Shown here one piece after another: positions 15,258 through 24,600 of a DNA stretch of 33,143 nucleotides (within the stretch, counting starts at the first letter, position 1; each line of letters begins with the position of its first letter). Both the position numbers and the translations under genes were made by a program. The notes under the pieces are model-generated. The model worked only from the letters and a program-made list of their open reading frames with translations, searched no databases and was not told the origin of the DNA. Origin of the DNA: an uncultured Bacillota bacterium (GTDB taxonomy: Bacteria; Bacillota_I; Bacilli_A; Erysipelotrichales; Erysipelotrichaceae); the NCBI GenBank assembly GCA_949298975.1, contig CASFYR010000030.1, positions 1 through 33,143 of the forward strand. Direction: 5' to 3'.

Positions 15258-15827
15258 TTACCGCTGATTAGCCAAAAGAGCCAGGGCCTTGCGGATATAT
15301 TCATCAACGCCAAGATCTTCGGCTTTGATCTTATTAATGACCGGATTAATCTCACTGGTTCGATAACCCAGCGCTTTTAAAGCGTCGCTGACATCGACCA
15401 TCTTCGGATCGCTTTTAATCACTTCCAGCCCGCCCTCCGGCAGTTTGCCTTTAAGATCCAGAATGATCTGTGAAGCCGTTTTGGCGCCGATGCCGGGCAT
15501 GCCTTTCATAAAAGCGACATCATTGCTCTCGATTGCTTCAATGATCCGATCAGGAGTAGCAACAGCCAGAATATTAGAAGCAATTTTAGGGCCCAGACCT
15601 TTAACCGATATCAGCTTAATAAACAAATCATACTCTTTCAAGCTCAGAAAGCCATACAGGCTGATCTCATCTTCCCGGACATTCTGATATGTATAAATTG
15701 TTATTTCTTCACTCATCTTCAGATATTCCGGACGATTAAAATTGATCCGATAACCTACGCTGCCGGTATCAATAATGACAAAATCTTTGCCAAAGGCATG
15801 TACTTTCCCTTTTATGAATCCTATCAT
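15258..15827 (-). CDS. ruvA: Holliday junction-binding protein RuvA
   Basis: A 189-residue DNA-binding subunit that forms a tetramer on four-way junctions and loads RuvB. The N-terminal OB fold (1-60) is followed by two helix-hairpin-helix motifs, [11 protein letters not shown] (73-83) and [10 protein letters not shown] (109-118). The flexible linker leads to domain III (about 140-189), which contacts RuvB. The ATG at 15827 is chosen because GAGAGG lies 6 bases upstream; the TTG at 15833 is too close to that site. Confidence 0.97.
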   Translation of the reverse strand: MIGFIKGKVHAFGKDFVIIDTGSVGYRINFNRPEYLKMSEEITIYTYQNVREDEISLYGFLSLKEYDLFIKLISVKGLGPKIASNILAVATPDRIIEAIESNDVAFMKGMPGIGAKTASQIILDLKGKLPEGGLEVIKSDPKMVDVSDALKALGYRTSEINPVINKIKAEDLGVDEYIRKALALLANQR

Positions 15828-15844
15828 AAACAACCTCTCAGTAA

Positions 15845-15850
15845 ATTATA
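15845..15850 (-). promoter_or_regulatory. Possible ruvAB -10 box
   Basis: A perfect TATAAT on the minus strand lies 17 bases before the ruvA ATG, with a Shine-Dalgarno sequence in between. A short stem (AACTGG with TCAGTT) directly upstream could instead be a weak terminator of the preceding gene. No good -35 is visible. Confidence 0.4.
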
Positions 15851-15870
15851 ACTGATTTTTGAACCAGTTC

Positions 15871-16527
15871 CTAGATCAAAAATACTACCGCAGTATAATG
15901 AGCGACACTGGCCAGCACGATAAAAATGTGCCAGATAAAGTGCGCGTAATCATACTTACGGGAATAAAAATAGACTCCTACGGTATAAAACAGACCGCCC
16001 AGCAAAACTAAAGCGAAAAACAAGTGATTGTAATTAAACATGATCGGCGCGACAAAGATTGCGATCCAGCCCATTGTCAAATAGATGACCATCGATAAAA
16101 TCCGGTGATGATACTTCGATATCGCCGTCATCAGAATTCCTGCCAAAGCAGCAATCCACTCTACCGCCAACAGACCATATCCCAGCTTACCGCCGACAAC
16201 AATCAAAAGAAACGGAGTATATGTTCCAGCAATGGCCGGATAGATGAAACAGTGGTCAAGTTTACGGAAGACATACTTCTGGTTGGAACCGAATTCCATG
16301 GAATGATAGATACACGATCCCAAAAACATCAAAAAGATGCAAATGATATAAACCGACTCACCGATTACCTTGATCATCCCGCCGGTAATATACGAATAAA
16401 CTGCGGTAAACGGAATCATAAACAGGCAGATAATCGCCATAACCCCATGACTGACCGCATTGCCAACCTCTTCGCCAAATGACAGTTTAAGCATCTCCCG
16501 CATGGGACTTTTAAGTTTTATTTTCAT
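15871..16527 (-). CDS. TrhA/hemolysin III-family (PAQR-like) membrane protein
   Basis: A protein of about 218 residues with seven hydrophobic helices. It belongs to the hemolysin III/YqfA/TrhA family, related to PAQR receptors. Conserved features are the first-helix block GNAVSHG, the YHSMEFG motif (with the His expected to bind metal), the FRKLDHCFIYPAIAGTYTPF block and the C-terminal HFIWHIFIVLASVAHY with paired histidines. The name hemolysin is historical; members have been linked to membrane-fluidity control. The gene follows obgE with no gap, and the Shine-Dalgarno site GAGGAG is the end of obgE. Of two tandem ATGs (16530 and 16527) the second is better spaced. Confidence 0.88.
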   Translation of the reverse strand: MKIKLKSPMREMLKLSFGEEVGNAVSHGVMAIICLFMIPFTAVYSYITGGMIKVIGESVYIICIFLMFLGSCIYHSMEFGSNQKYVFRKLDHCFIYPAIAGTYTPFLLIVVGGKLGYGLLAVEWIAALAGILMTAISKYHHRILSMVIYLTMGWIAIFVAPIMFNYNHLFFALVLLGGLFYTVGVYFYSRKYDYAHFIWHIFIVLASVAHYTAVVFLI

Positions 16528-16530
16528 CAT

Positions 16531-17817
16531 TTACTCCTCGTCAATAAAGTCAAAGCCATAATCCTTGATGTAAACCCTGTCGCCATCCTTGCATCCCTTT
16601 GCCCGCAGCGCCTCATCAACCTTCAGGTTACGCATAGCCCGCGAGAAACGTAAGACGCTCTCGTCATCATCAAAATCAACATTGGCAAATAATCGTTCGA
16701 TCTTTTCGCCTTCGACCCGAAAGACACCATTACCTTCATTATAGACCTTGAATTCATCTTTTTTCGGTTCATATTTGTAAACGATCTTCTTTTCTGCTTC
16801 ATCACTTTCATAAAGAGGGAAATAAGGGGTAGTTTTAAGCAATTCTTCTAAACGATACAATACCCTGTCCAATCCTTCGTCGATGATCGTTACCGTCTCA
16901 TAGATCTCAACATCGGGATACTTGGCTTTAAAGCGTTCCAAATTGCTTTGGGCATTTTCAAGATCCATCTTGTTGGCTATCACTACCTGCGGGCGTTTAA
17001 TTAAATTGTATTGGTAGTCCCTTAGTTCCTGATTGATGATTTCATAATCCTGCAAAGGATCGCGGCCATCGTTGGCTCCCATATCGATAACATGCAAAAT
17101 TACCCGGCAGCGTTCGATATGTTTTAAAAACTCGTGCCCCAGACCTTTTCCTTTCGACGCTCCTTCAATAAGGCCCGGTAGGTCGGCCATGACAAAACTG
17201 TATCCGTCTTTGACTCTTACAAGGCCAAGCTGCGGTCTTAAGGTCGTAAAATGATAATCGGCAATTTCCGGTCGGGCAGCGGAAACCATGGACAGCAGAG
17301 TCGATTTACCGACGCTTGGAAACCCGACCAATCCAACATCAGCCAATAGCTTGAGTTCGACAATAACTTCCTTTTTTTCACCGGCTTCGCCCATCTTGGC
17401 ATATTCCGGCGCACTGTTGCGACCGGTAGCGAAATGATAATTGCCCTTGCCGCCCCGACCGCCCTTGCAGATAACTACTTCGGCGTTAATTTCTGCCAGA
17501 TCAGCAATAATTTCATTGGTATTCGCATCTTTAACTATTGTTCCCAGAGGCACTTTAACGATTACGTCAGCTTTTGATTCGCCATGCATTTTGTTGTTCT
17601 TGCCATTTTCACCATTCATGGCAGTGATCTGCTTTGAATAGCGCAAATCTAAAAGAGTCGATTTATTGGTATCGACCTTGAAAATGATCGATCCACCATC
17701 GCCGCCATCGCCGCCTGACGGTCCGCCCAGCGGTACATATTTTTCCCGTCGGAAAGCTACAAGACCATTGCCGCCACTGCCGGCAATAAGTCTAAGTTTA
17801 ACTTTATCAATAAACAT
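16531..17817 (-). CDS. obgE: GTPase ObgE/CgtA
   Basis: A 428-residue ribosome-associated GTPase involved in 50S assembly and stress control. The glycine-rich Obg fold fills about 1-158 (GGPSGGDGGDGGSI, CKGGRGGKGNYHFATGRN). The G domain has P-loop GFPSVGKS (165-172), G3 DLPGLIEGA (212-220) and NKMD (282-285). The C-terminal OCT domain (about 350-428) is present, as in most Bacillota Obg proteins. It is preceded by the L27 gene and a terminator, so obgE is partly uncoupled from the ribosomal-protein operon. Confidence 0.97.
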   Translation of the reverse strand: MFIDKVKLRLIAGSGGNGLVAFRREKYVPLGGPSGGDGGDGGSIIFKVDTNKSTLLDLRYSKQITAMNGENGKNNKMHGESKADVIVKVPLGTIVKDANTNEIIADLAEINAEVVICKGGRGGKGNYHFATGRNSAPEYAKMGEAGEKKEVIVELKLLADVGLVGFPSVGKSTLLSMVSAARPEIADYHFTTLRPQLGLVRVKDGYSFVMADLPGLIEGASKGKGLGHEFLKHIERCRVILHVIDMGANDGRDPLQDYEIINQELRDYQYNLIKRPQVVIANKMDLENAQSNLERFKAKYPDVEIYETVTIIDEGLDRVLYRLEELLKTTPYFPLYESDEAEKKIVYKYEPKKDEFKVYNEGNGVFRVEGEKIERLFANVDFDDDESVLRFSRAMRNLKVDEALRAKGCKDGDRVYIKDYGFDFIDEE

Positions 17818-17837
17818 AACGAACCTCCCTTTGATTA

Positions 17838-17865
17838 ACTAAAAATAAAAGCCCGCGACGGGCTT
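17838..17865 (-). terminator. Terminator or attenuator between rpmA and obgE
   Basis: A GC-rich stem, AAGCCCG (17849-17855) with CGGGCTT (17859-17865), has a 3-base loop. On the minus strand it is followed by TTTTATTTTTAG. It lies between the L27 stop and the obgE Shine-Dalgarno site. Confidence 0.75.
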
Positions 17866-17868
17866 ATA

Positions 17869-18153
17869 TTATGCAATTGGATATACAGAAACTTTCTTAC
17901 CCGTCTTGCCGAAGCGTTCAAATTTGACAACGCCATCAACGGTACAGAACAAAGTATCATCTCCGCCCCGCATTACATTGGTTCCGGGATGGATTTTTGT
18001 TCCTCTTTGACGATAAAGGATCGATCCTGCTGTTGCAAATTCACCATCAGATTTCTTGGCACCAAGGCGTTTAGAGTGAGAATCACGACCATTCTTTGTC
18101 GAACCAACACCTTTTTTCGATGCAAAATACTGAATATTTAAAACGTATTTCAT
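17869..18153 (-). CDS. rpmA: 50S ribosomal protein L27, with cleavable propeptide
   Basis: A 94-residue large-subunit protein whose N-terminus reaches toward the peptidyl-transferase centre. The first residues are [11 protein letters not shown] followed by [13 protein letters not shown]. In Bacillota the leader up to the FA is removed by the protease Prp so that the mature protein starts with Ser or Ala. Cleavage is expected between Ala11 and Ser12. The ATG at 18153 is 8 bases after AAAGGAG; longer readings lack this fit. It lies one base after the prp stop codon. Confidence 0.97.
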   Translation of the reverse strand: MKYVLNIQYFASKKGVGSTKNGRDSHSKRLGAKKSDGEFATAGSILYRQRGTKIHPGTNVMRGGDDTLFCTVDGVVKFERFGKTGKKVSVYPIA

Positions 18154-18154
18154 C

Positions 18155-18466
18155 CTATTTTCTCCTTTCATCAATCATCAAATATTGACTATAAGATTCC
18201 TCAATGGTCTTGAGCTGAATGACAGCCAGTTCCAGATAGGCATCAATCTTAAGATCATCGGCATTGTTGATGATTTCGATCTGATTGCCGTCATCTTTAA
18301 TGACTGCATCCTCTTTAGTCATATCGATCGCATTCATAAGTCCGAACATGATCGAACTTACGCCTGCGCAAACCAGATCCTTGCCGTATTCATCATATTC
18401 GGCATGGCCTTTAACCTTTAGATAAGTTATCCGGCCCTGATCTAATTCAACCGCAACCTTGATCAT
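18155..18466 (-). CDS. prp: Ribosomal-processing cysteine protease Prp (YsxB family)
   Basis: A 103-residue protease that trims the N-terminal propeptide of L27. The catalytic pair is visible as His21 in [14 protein letters not shown] and Cys33 in [13 protein letters not shown]. The rest of the sequence ([19 protein letters not shown]) fits the family helix. The gene sits between rplU and rpmA, the standard place. Its ATG overlaps the L21 stop as TAATG. Its presence agrees with the propeptide on L27. Confidence 0.95.
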   Translation of the reverse strand: MIKVAVELDQGRITYLKVKGHAEYDEYGKDLVCAGVSSIMFGLMNAIDMTKEDAVIKDDGNQIEIINNADDLKIDAYLELAVIQLKTIEESYSQYLMIDERRK

Positions 18467-18777
18467 TAAGCGTTGATGCTTTCAACGACTAACTTGGTGT
18501 ATGGCTGACGATGACCTTGTTTTCTTCTGGTCGAACCCTTCTTGGCTTTGTACTTAAAGATCGTAATCTTCTTGTCCTTGCCCTGTTTTACAGCCTTGCA
18601 GACAACGCTGGCGCCTTCAACATACGGTTTGCCAAGCTTAAGACCGTTATCTTCAACGGCAACCACCTTGTCAAAAGTATAAGTTTCGCCTTCATTGACG
18701 GCCAACTTTTCAGTGAAAATAACAGCGCCTTTTTCTACTTTTAGCTGCTTGCCGCCGGTTTCAATTACTGCATACAT
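18466..18777 (-). CDS. rplU: 50S ribosomal protein L21
   Basis: A 103-residue large-subunit protein. The N-terminus [17 protein letters not shown] and the C-terminal [20 protein letters not shown] are family signatures. The ATG at 18777 follows GGGAGGTG with about 9 bases spacing. It is the first gene of the L21-Prp-L27 operon and is preceded by a structured leader. Confidence 0.97.
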   Translation of the reverse strand: MYAVIETGGKQLKVEKGAVIFTEKLAVNEGETYTFDKVVAVEDNGLKLGKPYVEGASVVCKAVKQGKDKKITIFKYKAKKGSTRRKQGHRQPYTKLVVESINA

Positions 18778-18784
18778 TATAACT

Positions 18785-18885
18785 TGCACCTCCCTTTTCT
18801 TATCTTAAGACGCGCCATTGAGGCAGCATAATCATGCTTTTAAGACCTCTTTTGAGCGGTTATAGACCCAAAAGGGTACTACAAC
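18785..18885 (-). ncRNA. Ribosomal protein L21 leader (autoregulatory 5' UTR)
   Basis: About 100 bases separate the promoter from the L21 gene. Read on the minus strand they hold a hairpin (ACCCTTTTGGGT) and a second structured part with CCGCTCAAAAGAGG, a stem AGCATGATTATGCT, and GCCTCAATGGCGCG. Position and structure fit the L21 leader of Bacillota, in which L21 is thought to bind its own mRNA. The limits are approximate, and covariance-model confirmation was not possible here. Confidence 0.6.
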
Positions 18886-18891
18886 ACAAGT

Positions 18892-18920
18892 ATCATAGCA
18901 TATTAAGCCAATGATTTCAA
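18892..18920 (-). promoter_or_regulatory. Promoter of the rplU-prp-rpmA operon
   Basis: On the minus strand, -35 TTGAAA (18915-18920), a spacer of exactly 17 bases, then -10 TATGAT (18892-18897). It is among the best promoters in the window. It starts transcription near 18885, upstream of the leader. Confidence 0.75.
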
Positions 18921-18933
18921 TATCAACCTGCAT

Positions 18934-19599
18934 TTACCTTTCAATCTTACCATTGCTGATCATGACCGGAGCCGTGATTCTGGTTTTGGTGTTTTTGCCT
19001 TTTTTAATTTTGAGCAGAACTCTTAAGGCATAAGGTTTATTGGTATCATGAACATAAGTCATCTGCATCACTTTAAACCCATAATCAGCCAATTTTAAAA
19101 TCAATCCGGTGATACGGTCAGCGGGATATATCATAAAGATCGTCCCGTTGTCTTTTAATAATCGTTTAAAAACCGCCAGCAGTTCGTCCTGTTTGAGATC
19201 CGTTTCAAACATCGCGGCTTTTTTGTAGATATTATGCCGGAGATTATTGGTTTCAAAAAAAGGTGGATTCGTAACGATGATATCAAAAGGTTCATGTCTA
19301 AAATCCTGGGCCCGTACGCAATACAGACCGGCTTCAACTTTATTCATCCGTAAATTCTCCTCCGCCAAAGCCAATGCTTCAGCAAAAATATCGATACCTA
19401 CCAGTTGCCGCGGATCCCTTAAAGCAGCATAAAGCATAAGGGCACCGTTGTTGCAGCCGATGTCTAAAACCGATAATCCCTTTTTAAAGTCAAGATACCT
19501 GCCCAAAAGCACCGTATCAGTATTGACGCAAAACATTTCATCATCCTGATATATAGTGATATCGGTAAATTTAAGATAATCCTTCTTCGTCTTCTTCAT
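18934..19599 (-). CDS. TrmN6/YfiC-like tRNA (adenine-N6) methyltransferase
   Basis: A 221-residue class I SAM-dependent methyltransferase. The motif I loop is VLDIGCNNGALMLYAA, the ribose-binding acidic residue follows in LVGIDIFAEAL, and the catalytic motif IVTNPPFFE is typical of N6-adenine methylases. The start region (ITIYQDDEMFCVNTDTVLLGRYL) matches the start of YfiC/TrmN6 proteins, which modify A37 of tRNA-Val. The ATG at 19599 lies inside the 3' end of the kinase gene (29-base overlap) with only a weak GAAGAA ribosome site. It therefore probably depends on translation of the kinase. The exact tRNA target is inferred. Confidence 0.85.
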   Translation of the reverse strand: MKKTKKDYLKFTDITIYQDDEMFCVNTDTVLLGRYLDFKKGLSVLDIGCNNGALMLYAALRDPRQLVGIDIFAEALALAEENLRMNKVEAGLYCVRAQDFRHEPFDIIVTNPPFFETNNLRHNIYKKAAMFETDLKQDELLAVFKRLLKDNGTIFMIYPADRITGLILKLADYGFKVMQMTYVHDTNKPYALRVLLKIKKGKNTKTRITAPVMISNGKIER

Positions 19600-21034
19600 A
19601 ATTCTTCGATAATTCAAAATAGAATGTACTGCCTTTATTGACCTTTGACACAGCGCCGTATTTAGCTTTGTGGGCTTCCAAAATCGCTTTGGCAATTGCC
19701 AGGCCCAAGCCGGTAGAATTGATGTTGCGGGAAAAACCTTTATCAATTTTATAATAGCGGTCCCAGATATACGGCAGCTTATCCTTCGGAATGCCTTTGC
19801 CATGATCTTCAATTTCAAAACGAATCATCTCATCATCAGCATAAAGTCGGATCATAATCATCGAATCATCGTCAGAGTGCTTGATTGCATTGGAGATGAA
19901 ATTTGCCAGCACTTGTTTGATTTTGATTTCATCAGCCCAGATGATGCAAGGGACAAGTTCTTTTACAAAGGTAATCCCTCTCTCTTTACCCAGACCCTCA
20001 TACAGTTCCGTGATTGCTTCAACGGCGTCTTTAAGATCGAAGTTCTCCCGGTGCAGGATGACATAACCCGCCTGCATCATTGATAGTTCCCGCATATCAT
20101 CGACCAGTTTGTTAAGATAATCAGTCTCATTAATGATAACGTCCAGATGTTCATTGCGCTTTTGATCATCCCGATAAGAAAAATCCCGGACCATTTCGCT
20201 GTACGCCTTAATCATCGTCAAAGGAGTCTTGATATCATGCGAGACATTGGCAATTAAATCTTTCCGCAGTTCATCAACTTTGTTTAATTTTTCGCAGGCG
20301 TCATTGAGCGAATGAGCCAAGGCGTTGATCTCGCTGTAAGAATTGACATTGAAAACGGTCTGATAATTACCCGAAGCCAAATCATCTGTCCCCTTTTTAA
20401 TCAAAAGAATCGGTTTGGTGATTCGCTTGGTCAGAAAATAAGATAATAAGATAGCGATCGCCAGCACGGTCATGCCAACATAGATAAACTGAGAAAAAAT
20501 GAAGTCAATGACTGATTCAATCGGTTCCAGCGGACTGTTGATATACATATAGTAATCATTCAGATCGTCGCTGATCTTTTGGCCATAGATCAGCATCTCC
20601 GAACCGGTAATAGGGGAAATGATCGTATCATAAAACTCTTCTTCTTCCAAAAAGGCATTCAGAACAGACAGATTATTCTTAAGATCATATTCGATCTCAT
20701 CAATCTTGACCGTCGTATCTAAAGCGCAAGTATCACCCAGGGCATCGTTTTGATAAACGACACGGTCTTTGGCGTCGATGATAATCACACAGGCGTCATT
20801 ATTCAATATGGCCTGAAGCGAATGGTTGATATCATCTTGCGAGACACTGTCCTGATCAAAAATATCCGATTTAATAGTGTTGGCAAGCGATTCGATCGTC
20901 GCTATCCGGTCGCTGCGATAATAAGGTCTGATCAAAACTGCCTGGAACAGCCCAAACAGCAATAGTACCAGTAAAGCAAAACCTAAAAAATACAGCCAGA
21001 TATTAAATCGGATGCCCTTAAAATCAAACTTCAA
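19571..21034 (-). CDS. Sensor histidine kinase with extracellular domain and HAMP
   Basis: A 487-residue kinase. TM1 is at about 12-35, an extracellular sensor domain spans about 36-180, TM2 is at about 181-202 and a HAMP linker follows (203-255). The catalytic core is complete: H-box IANVSHDIKTP with His266, N-box VLANFISNAIKHS, G1 DHGKGIP and G2 STGLGLAIAK. The only in-frame start is a TTG at 21034, since an upstream TAA blocks a longer frame. It overlaps the response-regulator gene by 11 bases, with GAGG and GGGG runs upstream as ribosome site. The signal is unknown. It resembles VanS/PhoR-type envelope sensors. Confidence 0.92.
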   Translation of the reverse strand: MKFDFKGIRFNIWLYFLGFALLVLLLFGLFQAVLIRPYYRSDRIATIESLANTIKSDIFDQDSVSQDDINHSLQAILNNDACVIIIDAKDRVVYQNDALGDTCALDTTVKIDEIEYDLKNNLSVLNAFLEEEEFYDTIISPITGSEMLIYGQKISDDLNDYYMYINSPLEPIESVIDFIFSQFIYVGMTVLAIAILLSYFLTKRITKPILLIKKGTDDLASGNYQTVFNVNSYSEINALAHSLNDACEKLNKVDELRKDLIANVSHDIKTPLTMIKAYSEMVRDFSYRDDQKRNEHLDVIINETDYLNKLVDDMRELSMMQAGYVILHRENFDLKDAVEAITELYEGLGKERGITFVKELVPCIIWADEIKIKQVLANFISNAIKHSDDDSMIMIRLYADDEMIRFEIEDHGKGIPKDKLPYIWDRYYKIDKGFSRNINSTGLGLAIAKAILEAHKAKYGAVSKVNKGSTFYFELSKNYEEDEEGLS

Positions 21035-21695
21035 ACTTATACCCCATTCCTCTGACTGTTACGATATGATGACGGTACTTCGGTCCCAAATTATGTCTTA
21101 ACATTTTAATATGAGTATCGACCGTTCGTTCGTCGCCAATATAATCATATTTCCAAACTGCATTGAGCAGTTTCTCCCGGGAAAGAGCGATATTCTTGTT
21201 TTCGGCCAGATAAATCAAAAGATCGATCTCTTTTGGGGTTAAATTCAATTTCTGATCAGCGATAGAGACTTGCCGGCCTAACGGATCAATAGTCAGATCG
21301 CCAAAAACCAAAGTATTCTGACCTTGAGTTGCATATCTTTCACTAACCACTTTGATTCGAGCCATCAGTTCTTTGGGTGAAAAAGGCTTGGTAACATAAT
21401 CATCTACCCCCATGTCAAAACCAAATAGTTTATCGTGCTCCTCGCTGCGGGCGCTCAAAATGATGATCGGCACTTTCTTGATCTCTTTTATTTTTTTGCA
21501 TGCGGTAAAACCGTCCAGTTTAGGCATCATGATATCGAGAATTACCACGGCATAATCGTTGTTCTTTACTTTATTTACCGCTTCTTCACCATCATTGGCT
21601 TCATCGCATTCATAACCATAAAGACCCGCATACTCCTTTACCACTTCTCTGATTCTAATTTCATCATCAACAATCAATATTCGGCTCAAAATCAT
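21024..21695 (-). CDS. OmpR/PhoB-type response regulator
   Basis: A 223-residue response regulator. The receiver has the acidic residues in LIVDDE, the phospho-acceptor Asp in VVILDIMMPKLDG, and the conserved Lys in VTKPF. The winged-helix DNA-binding domain fills about 125-223 (LTPKEIDLLIYLAENKNIALS, RTVDTHIKMLRHNLG, TVRGMGYKFEV). The ATG at 21695 overlaps the dnaE stop as TGATG, but the Shine-Dalgarno site AAAGGAG is only 2 bases away. A TTG at 21689 with 8-base spacing is a real alternative. Confidence 0.92.
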   Translation of the reverse strand: MILSRILIVDDEIRIREVVKEYAGLYGYECDEANDGEEAVNKVKNNDYAVVILDIMMPKLDGFTACKKIKEIKKVPIIILSARSEEHDKLFGFDMGVDDYVTKPFSPKELMARIKVVSERYATQGQNTLVFGDLTIDPLGRQVSIADQKLNLTPKEIDLLIYLAENKNIALSREKLLNAVWKYDYIGDERTVDTHIKMLRHNLGPKYRHHIVTVRGMGYKFEV

Positions 21696-24600
21696 CACTC
21701 CTTTATCTCTAAAATATCAGCGCGGCAACTGTATTCTTTATACATCTGCCCTTCAAAATACAGATACTTCTGTTTAGCGGCGACCAAATCATCCCTCATC
21801 CGGTGATAGAGCGAAGGTTTAATGCTCAAATCCATCTCGCCCGAATCATCAAAGACTTTAAGAAAACACATCTTCTCTCCGGTCTTGGTCGTGTATTCCT
21901 TGATACTTTTAATTATCCCAAAGCCTTTAACCAAACCGTATGAGCGTCCGATCTCATACAGGCTCTTGGTATCATAACCGAACTGTTCTTTGACTCTGAT
22001 TATCGATCCGGTCGAAAACACAAAACCCAGAACTTCTTTTTCCTTTTTGATCCGCTCTTTTACATCTTCCTTGCAATTAGTTAGTTGGAACGAAAAATCA
22101 TCACCAAGCAAAGAAAGAGCGCCAAGCATTTCTTTTGTTTCCCACATCTTATGCAGATTGACGTTCATCGTCTTACGGTTAAGTTTAAAGCAATCAAATG
22201 CCCCAGCGTCAATCAGACTGGCCAAAATAGTCTCGGTTATCCGCGAATCGCAGTTTTTAAGTCTGAAAACACATTCAGAAAAATCGTGGAATGGTCCGTT
22301 TTGTCGGCGTTCAGTAATGATCTTATCAGCAGTGGAAGTACCGATATTCTTAATAATACATAGCGGCATAACGATCGCTGTGCCCTTTACGATATAACGG
22401 TTTTCGGACAAATTGATATCCGGTCCTGCGACTTGCTGTTTGACCCGCTGACATTCATTAAGATATGAGGCACTCATCGTTTGCGAATTGATCGCACCGT
22501 TTAAAAGGGCGGTATAAAAGAACATCGGATAGTTGGCTTTAAGATATGCCTGTTGATAAGCGATCAAGGCATAAGCGATCGAATGGGATTTATTAAAGCC
22601 GTAATTAGCGAATTTCATGATCAAGGCATAGACGTCTTTGGCTAACTTTTCACTATAGCCGTTTTTAAGACAGCCGGCGATGAATTCGGTTTCCAAACCG
22701 GACAATTCATCATATTTTTTCTTGGACATGGCTCTTCGCATTATATCGGCTTTGCCATAACTGAATGAAGCCATTTTACGGGCGATCGTCATAATTTGTT
22801 CCTGATAGATAATGATGCCGGAAGTATCCTTCAATATTGGGATCAGGTCTGAATGTAGATAGTGAATATTATCTGGATTGCGGCGGTTTTTTAAAAACAG
22901 TGGGATATTTTCCATTGGCCCGGGCCGGAATAAAGCGATCGTAACAGCAATATCGCTGAAAGTAGCCGGCTGAAGTTTGCGGATCAAATTCTGCATCCCG
23001 GCCGATTCGAGCTGAAAGATGCCCAATGTATCGACGTTTTTGATCAGCTTAAAAGTTTTATGATCGTCTAACGGGATCTTTTGAAGATCAAAAGGTGTTG
23101 TCTGGCTGATCGCCTTGATAACATCAGCAATAATGCTCAGATTCTTCAAACCCAGAAAATCCATTTTGATAAGACCGATCGATTCTAAATACTCCATGGT
23201 AAAGCCGGTTGAATCAATATCCTGTTCCACCCTGACCAAAGGGACGATATCCGACAGTGCCTCTTTGCTTAAAACGATGCCGGCGGCATGGGTCGAATAG
23301 TGGCGCGGCAGCCCTTCAAGTTTTAAAGCTATTTTAAACAATTCCCGGCTAAGTTCATCCCGTTCAATCTTCTTTTGGAAATTTTCTGATTCATTATATG
23401 CCCTTTTCAATGTAATCTTAAGATCGTTTGGCACCATTTTGGCCAAAGCGTCGATGCTGGGATAATTCAGCACCCGGGCCACATCCCGCAAAACCTGCTT
23501 GGCCCCTAAGGTTCCATAGGTCACAATATGAGCCACATGATCTTTGCCATACTTTTCCTTGACATAATCGATCATTTTATCGCGGTCACGATCCGGAAAG
23601 TCAATATCGATATCCGGCATGCTTATGCGTTCCGGATTAAGAAATCTTTCAAAATAAAGATTATAGCGCAAAGGATCAATTTCGGTTATATGCAAAGCAT
23701 AAGCGACCAAAGAACCCGCTGCGCTGCCTCTTCCCGGTCCAACCATGATTCCCATGCGGCGGGCATTATTGACCAAATCGTAGACGATCAAAAAATAATT
23801 CGCAAAATGCATTCCGATAATGACATCCAATTCCATTTTTAGTCGTCGTTGGTACTGATCAGGAAGCGTTTCCCGGTTTAAGCGGCGCTTTAGCCCTTTA
23901 ATAGCCAAAGCGGTGAGAGCTGCCTGAGGGTTTTTGATATCTCCGGCTGTTTGATGATAATAATCCGGCAAAGAGGTCTTATGCAAAATTAAATCGATCT
24001 TGAGATTATCCGCGAGATGTTCGCTCATTAAAAGATCGTCGTGCTCATAAATCCTTGTCAATTCATCCATCGTTTTGACATAATGACCCCTTTCATAAAC
24101 GAAGTCTTTGTCATCTAACTGTTTTTTATCGCCGATCGCTTTTAAAACAGCGTAAGCCTTCTCGTCGCTCTGATCGAGATAGTAAGCCCGGTCAGTAACG
24201 ATCGACATGATCTTTCTTTCGGTTAATAGCGGTTTGATTTCAGCATTCAGCTTGCGGCCGCCGGCGCTGCTGCCATCACTCATTCCAATCACATATTTAT
24301 CAAAATTAGCGTCAAGCAACGCCAGGGCATTGGGAATATCATCCTTAAAAATATCATTATCGCTGAAAATGCTTAATAGATTATCTTTCAGGTAATTTTT
24401 GAGTTCTGCGGCTTTGATTGTTGCTTCCTTAGTATTTAAAAATGTTGACAAATGCATCAAATTGCGAAAACCTTCATCATTGCGGGCATACAAAACGGCT
24501 TCAACAATTTTTCCGTTTAGATCGACCGGGATCTCCAAACCAAACAACGGAATCAAACCGGCGTTTTTGGCGGCATTATAAAAACAAATACTGCCGCTCA

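Noticed and set aside
19600-19818. Extended N-terminus of the methyltransferase up to 19818
   Set aside because: The extra residues lie antisense-free but inside the histidine kinase catalytic region in another frame and do not resemble the family; the known family start aligns at 19599.
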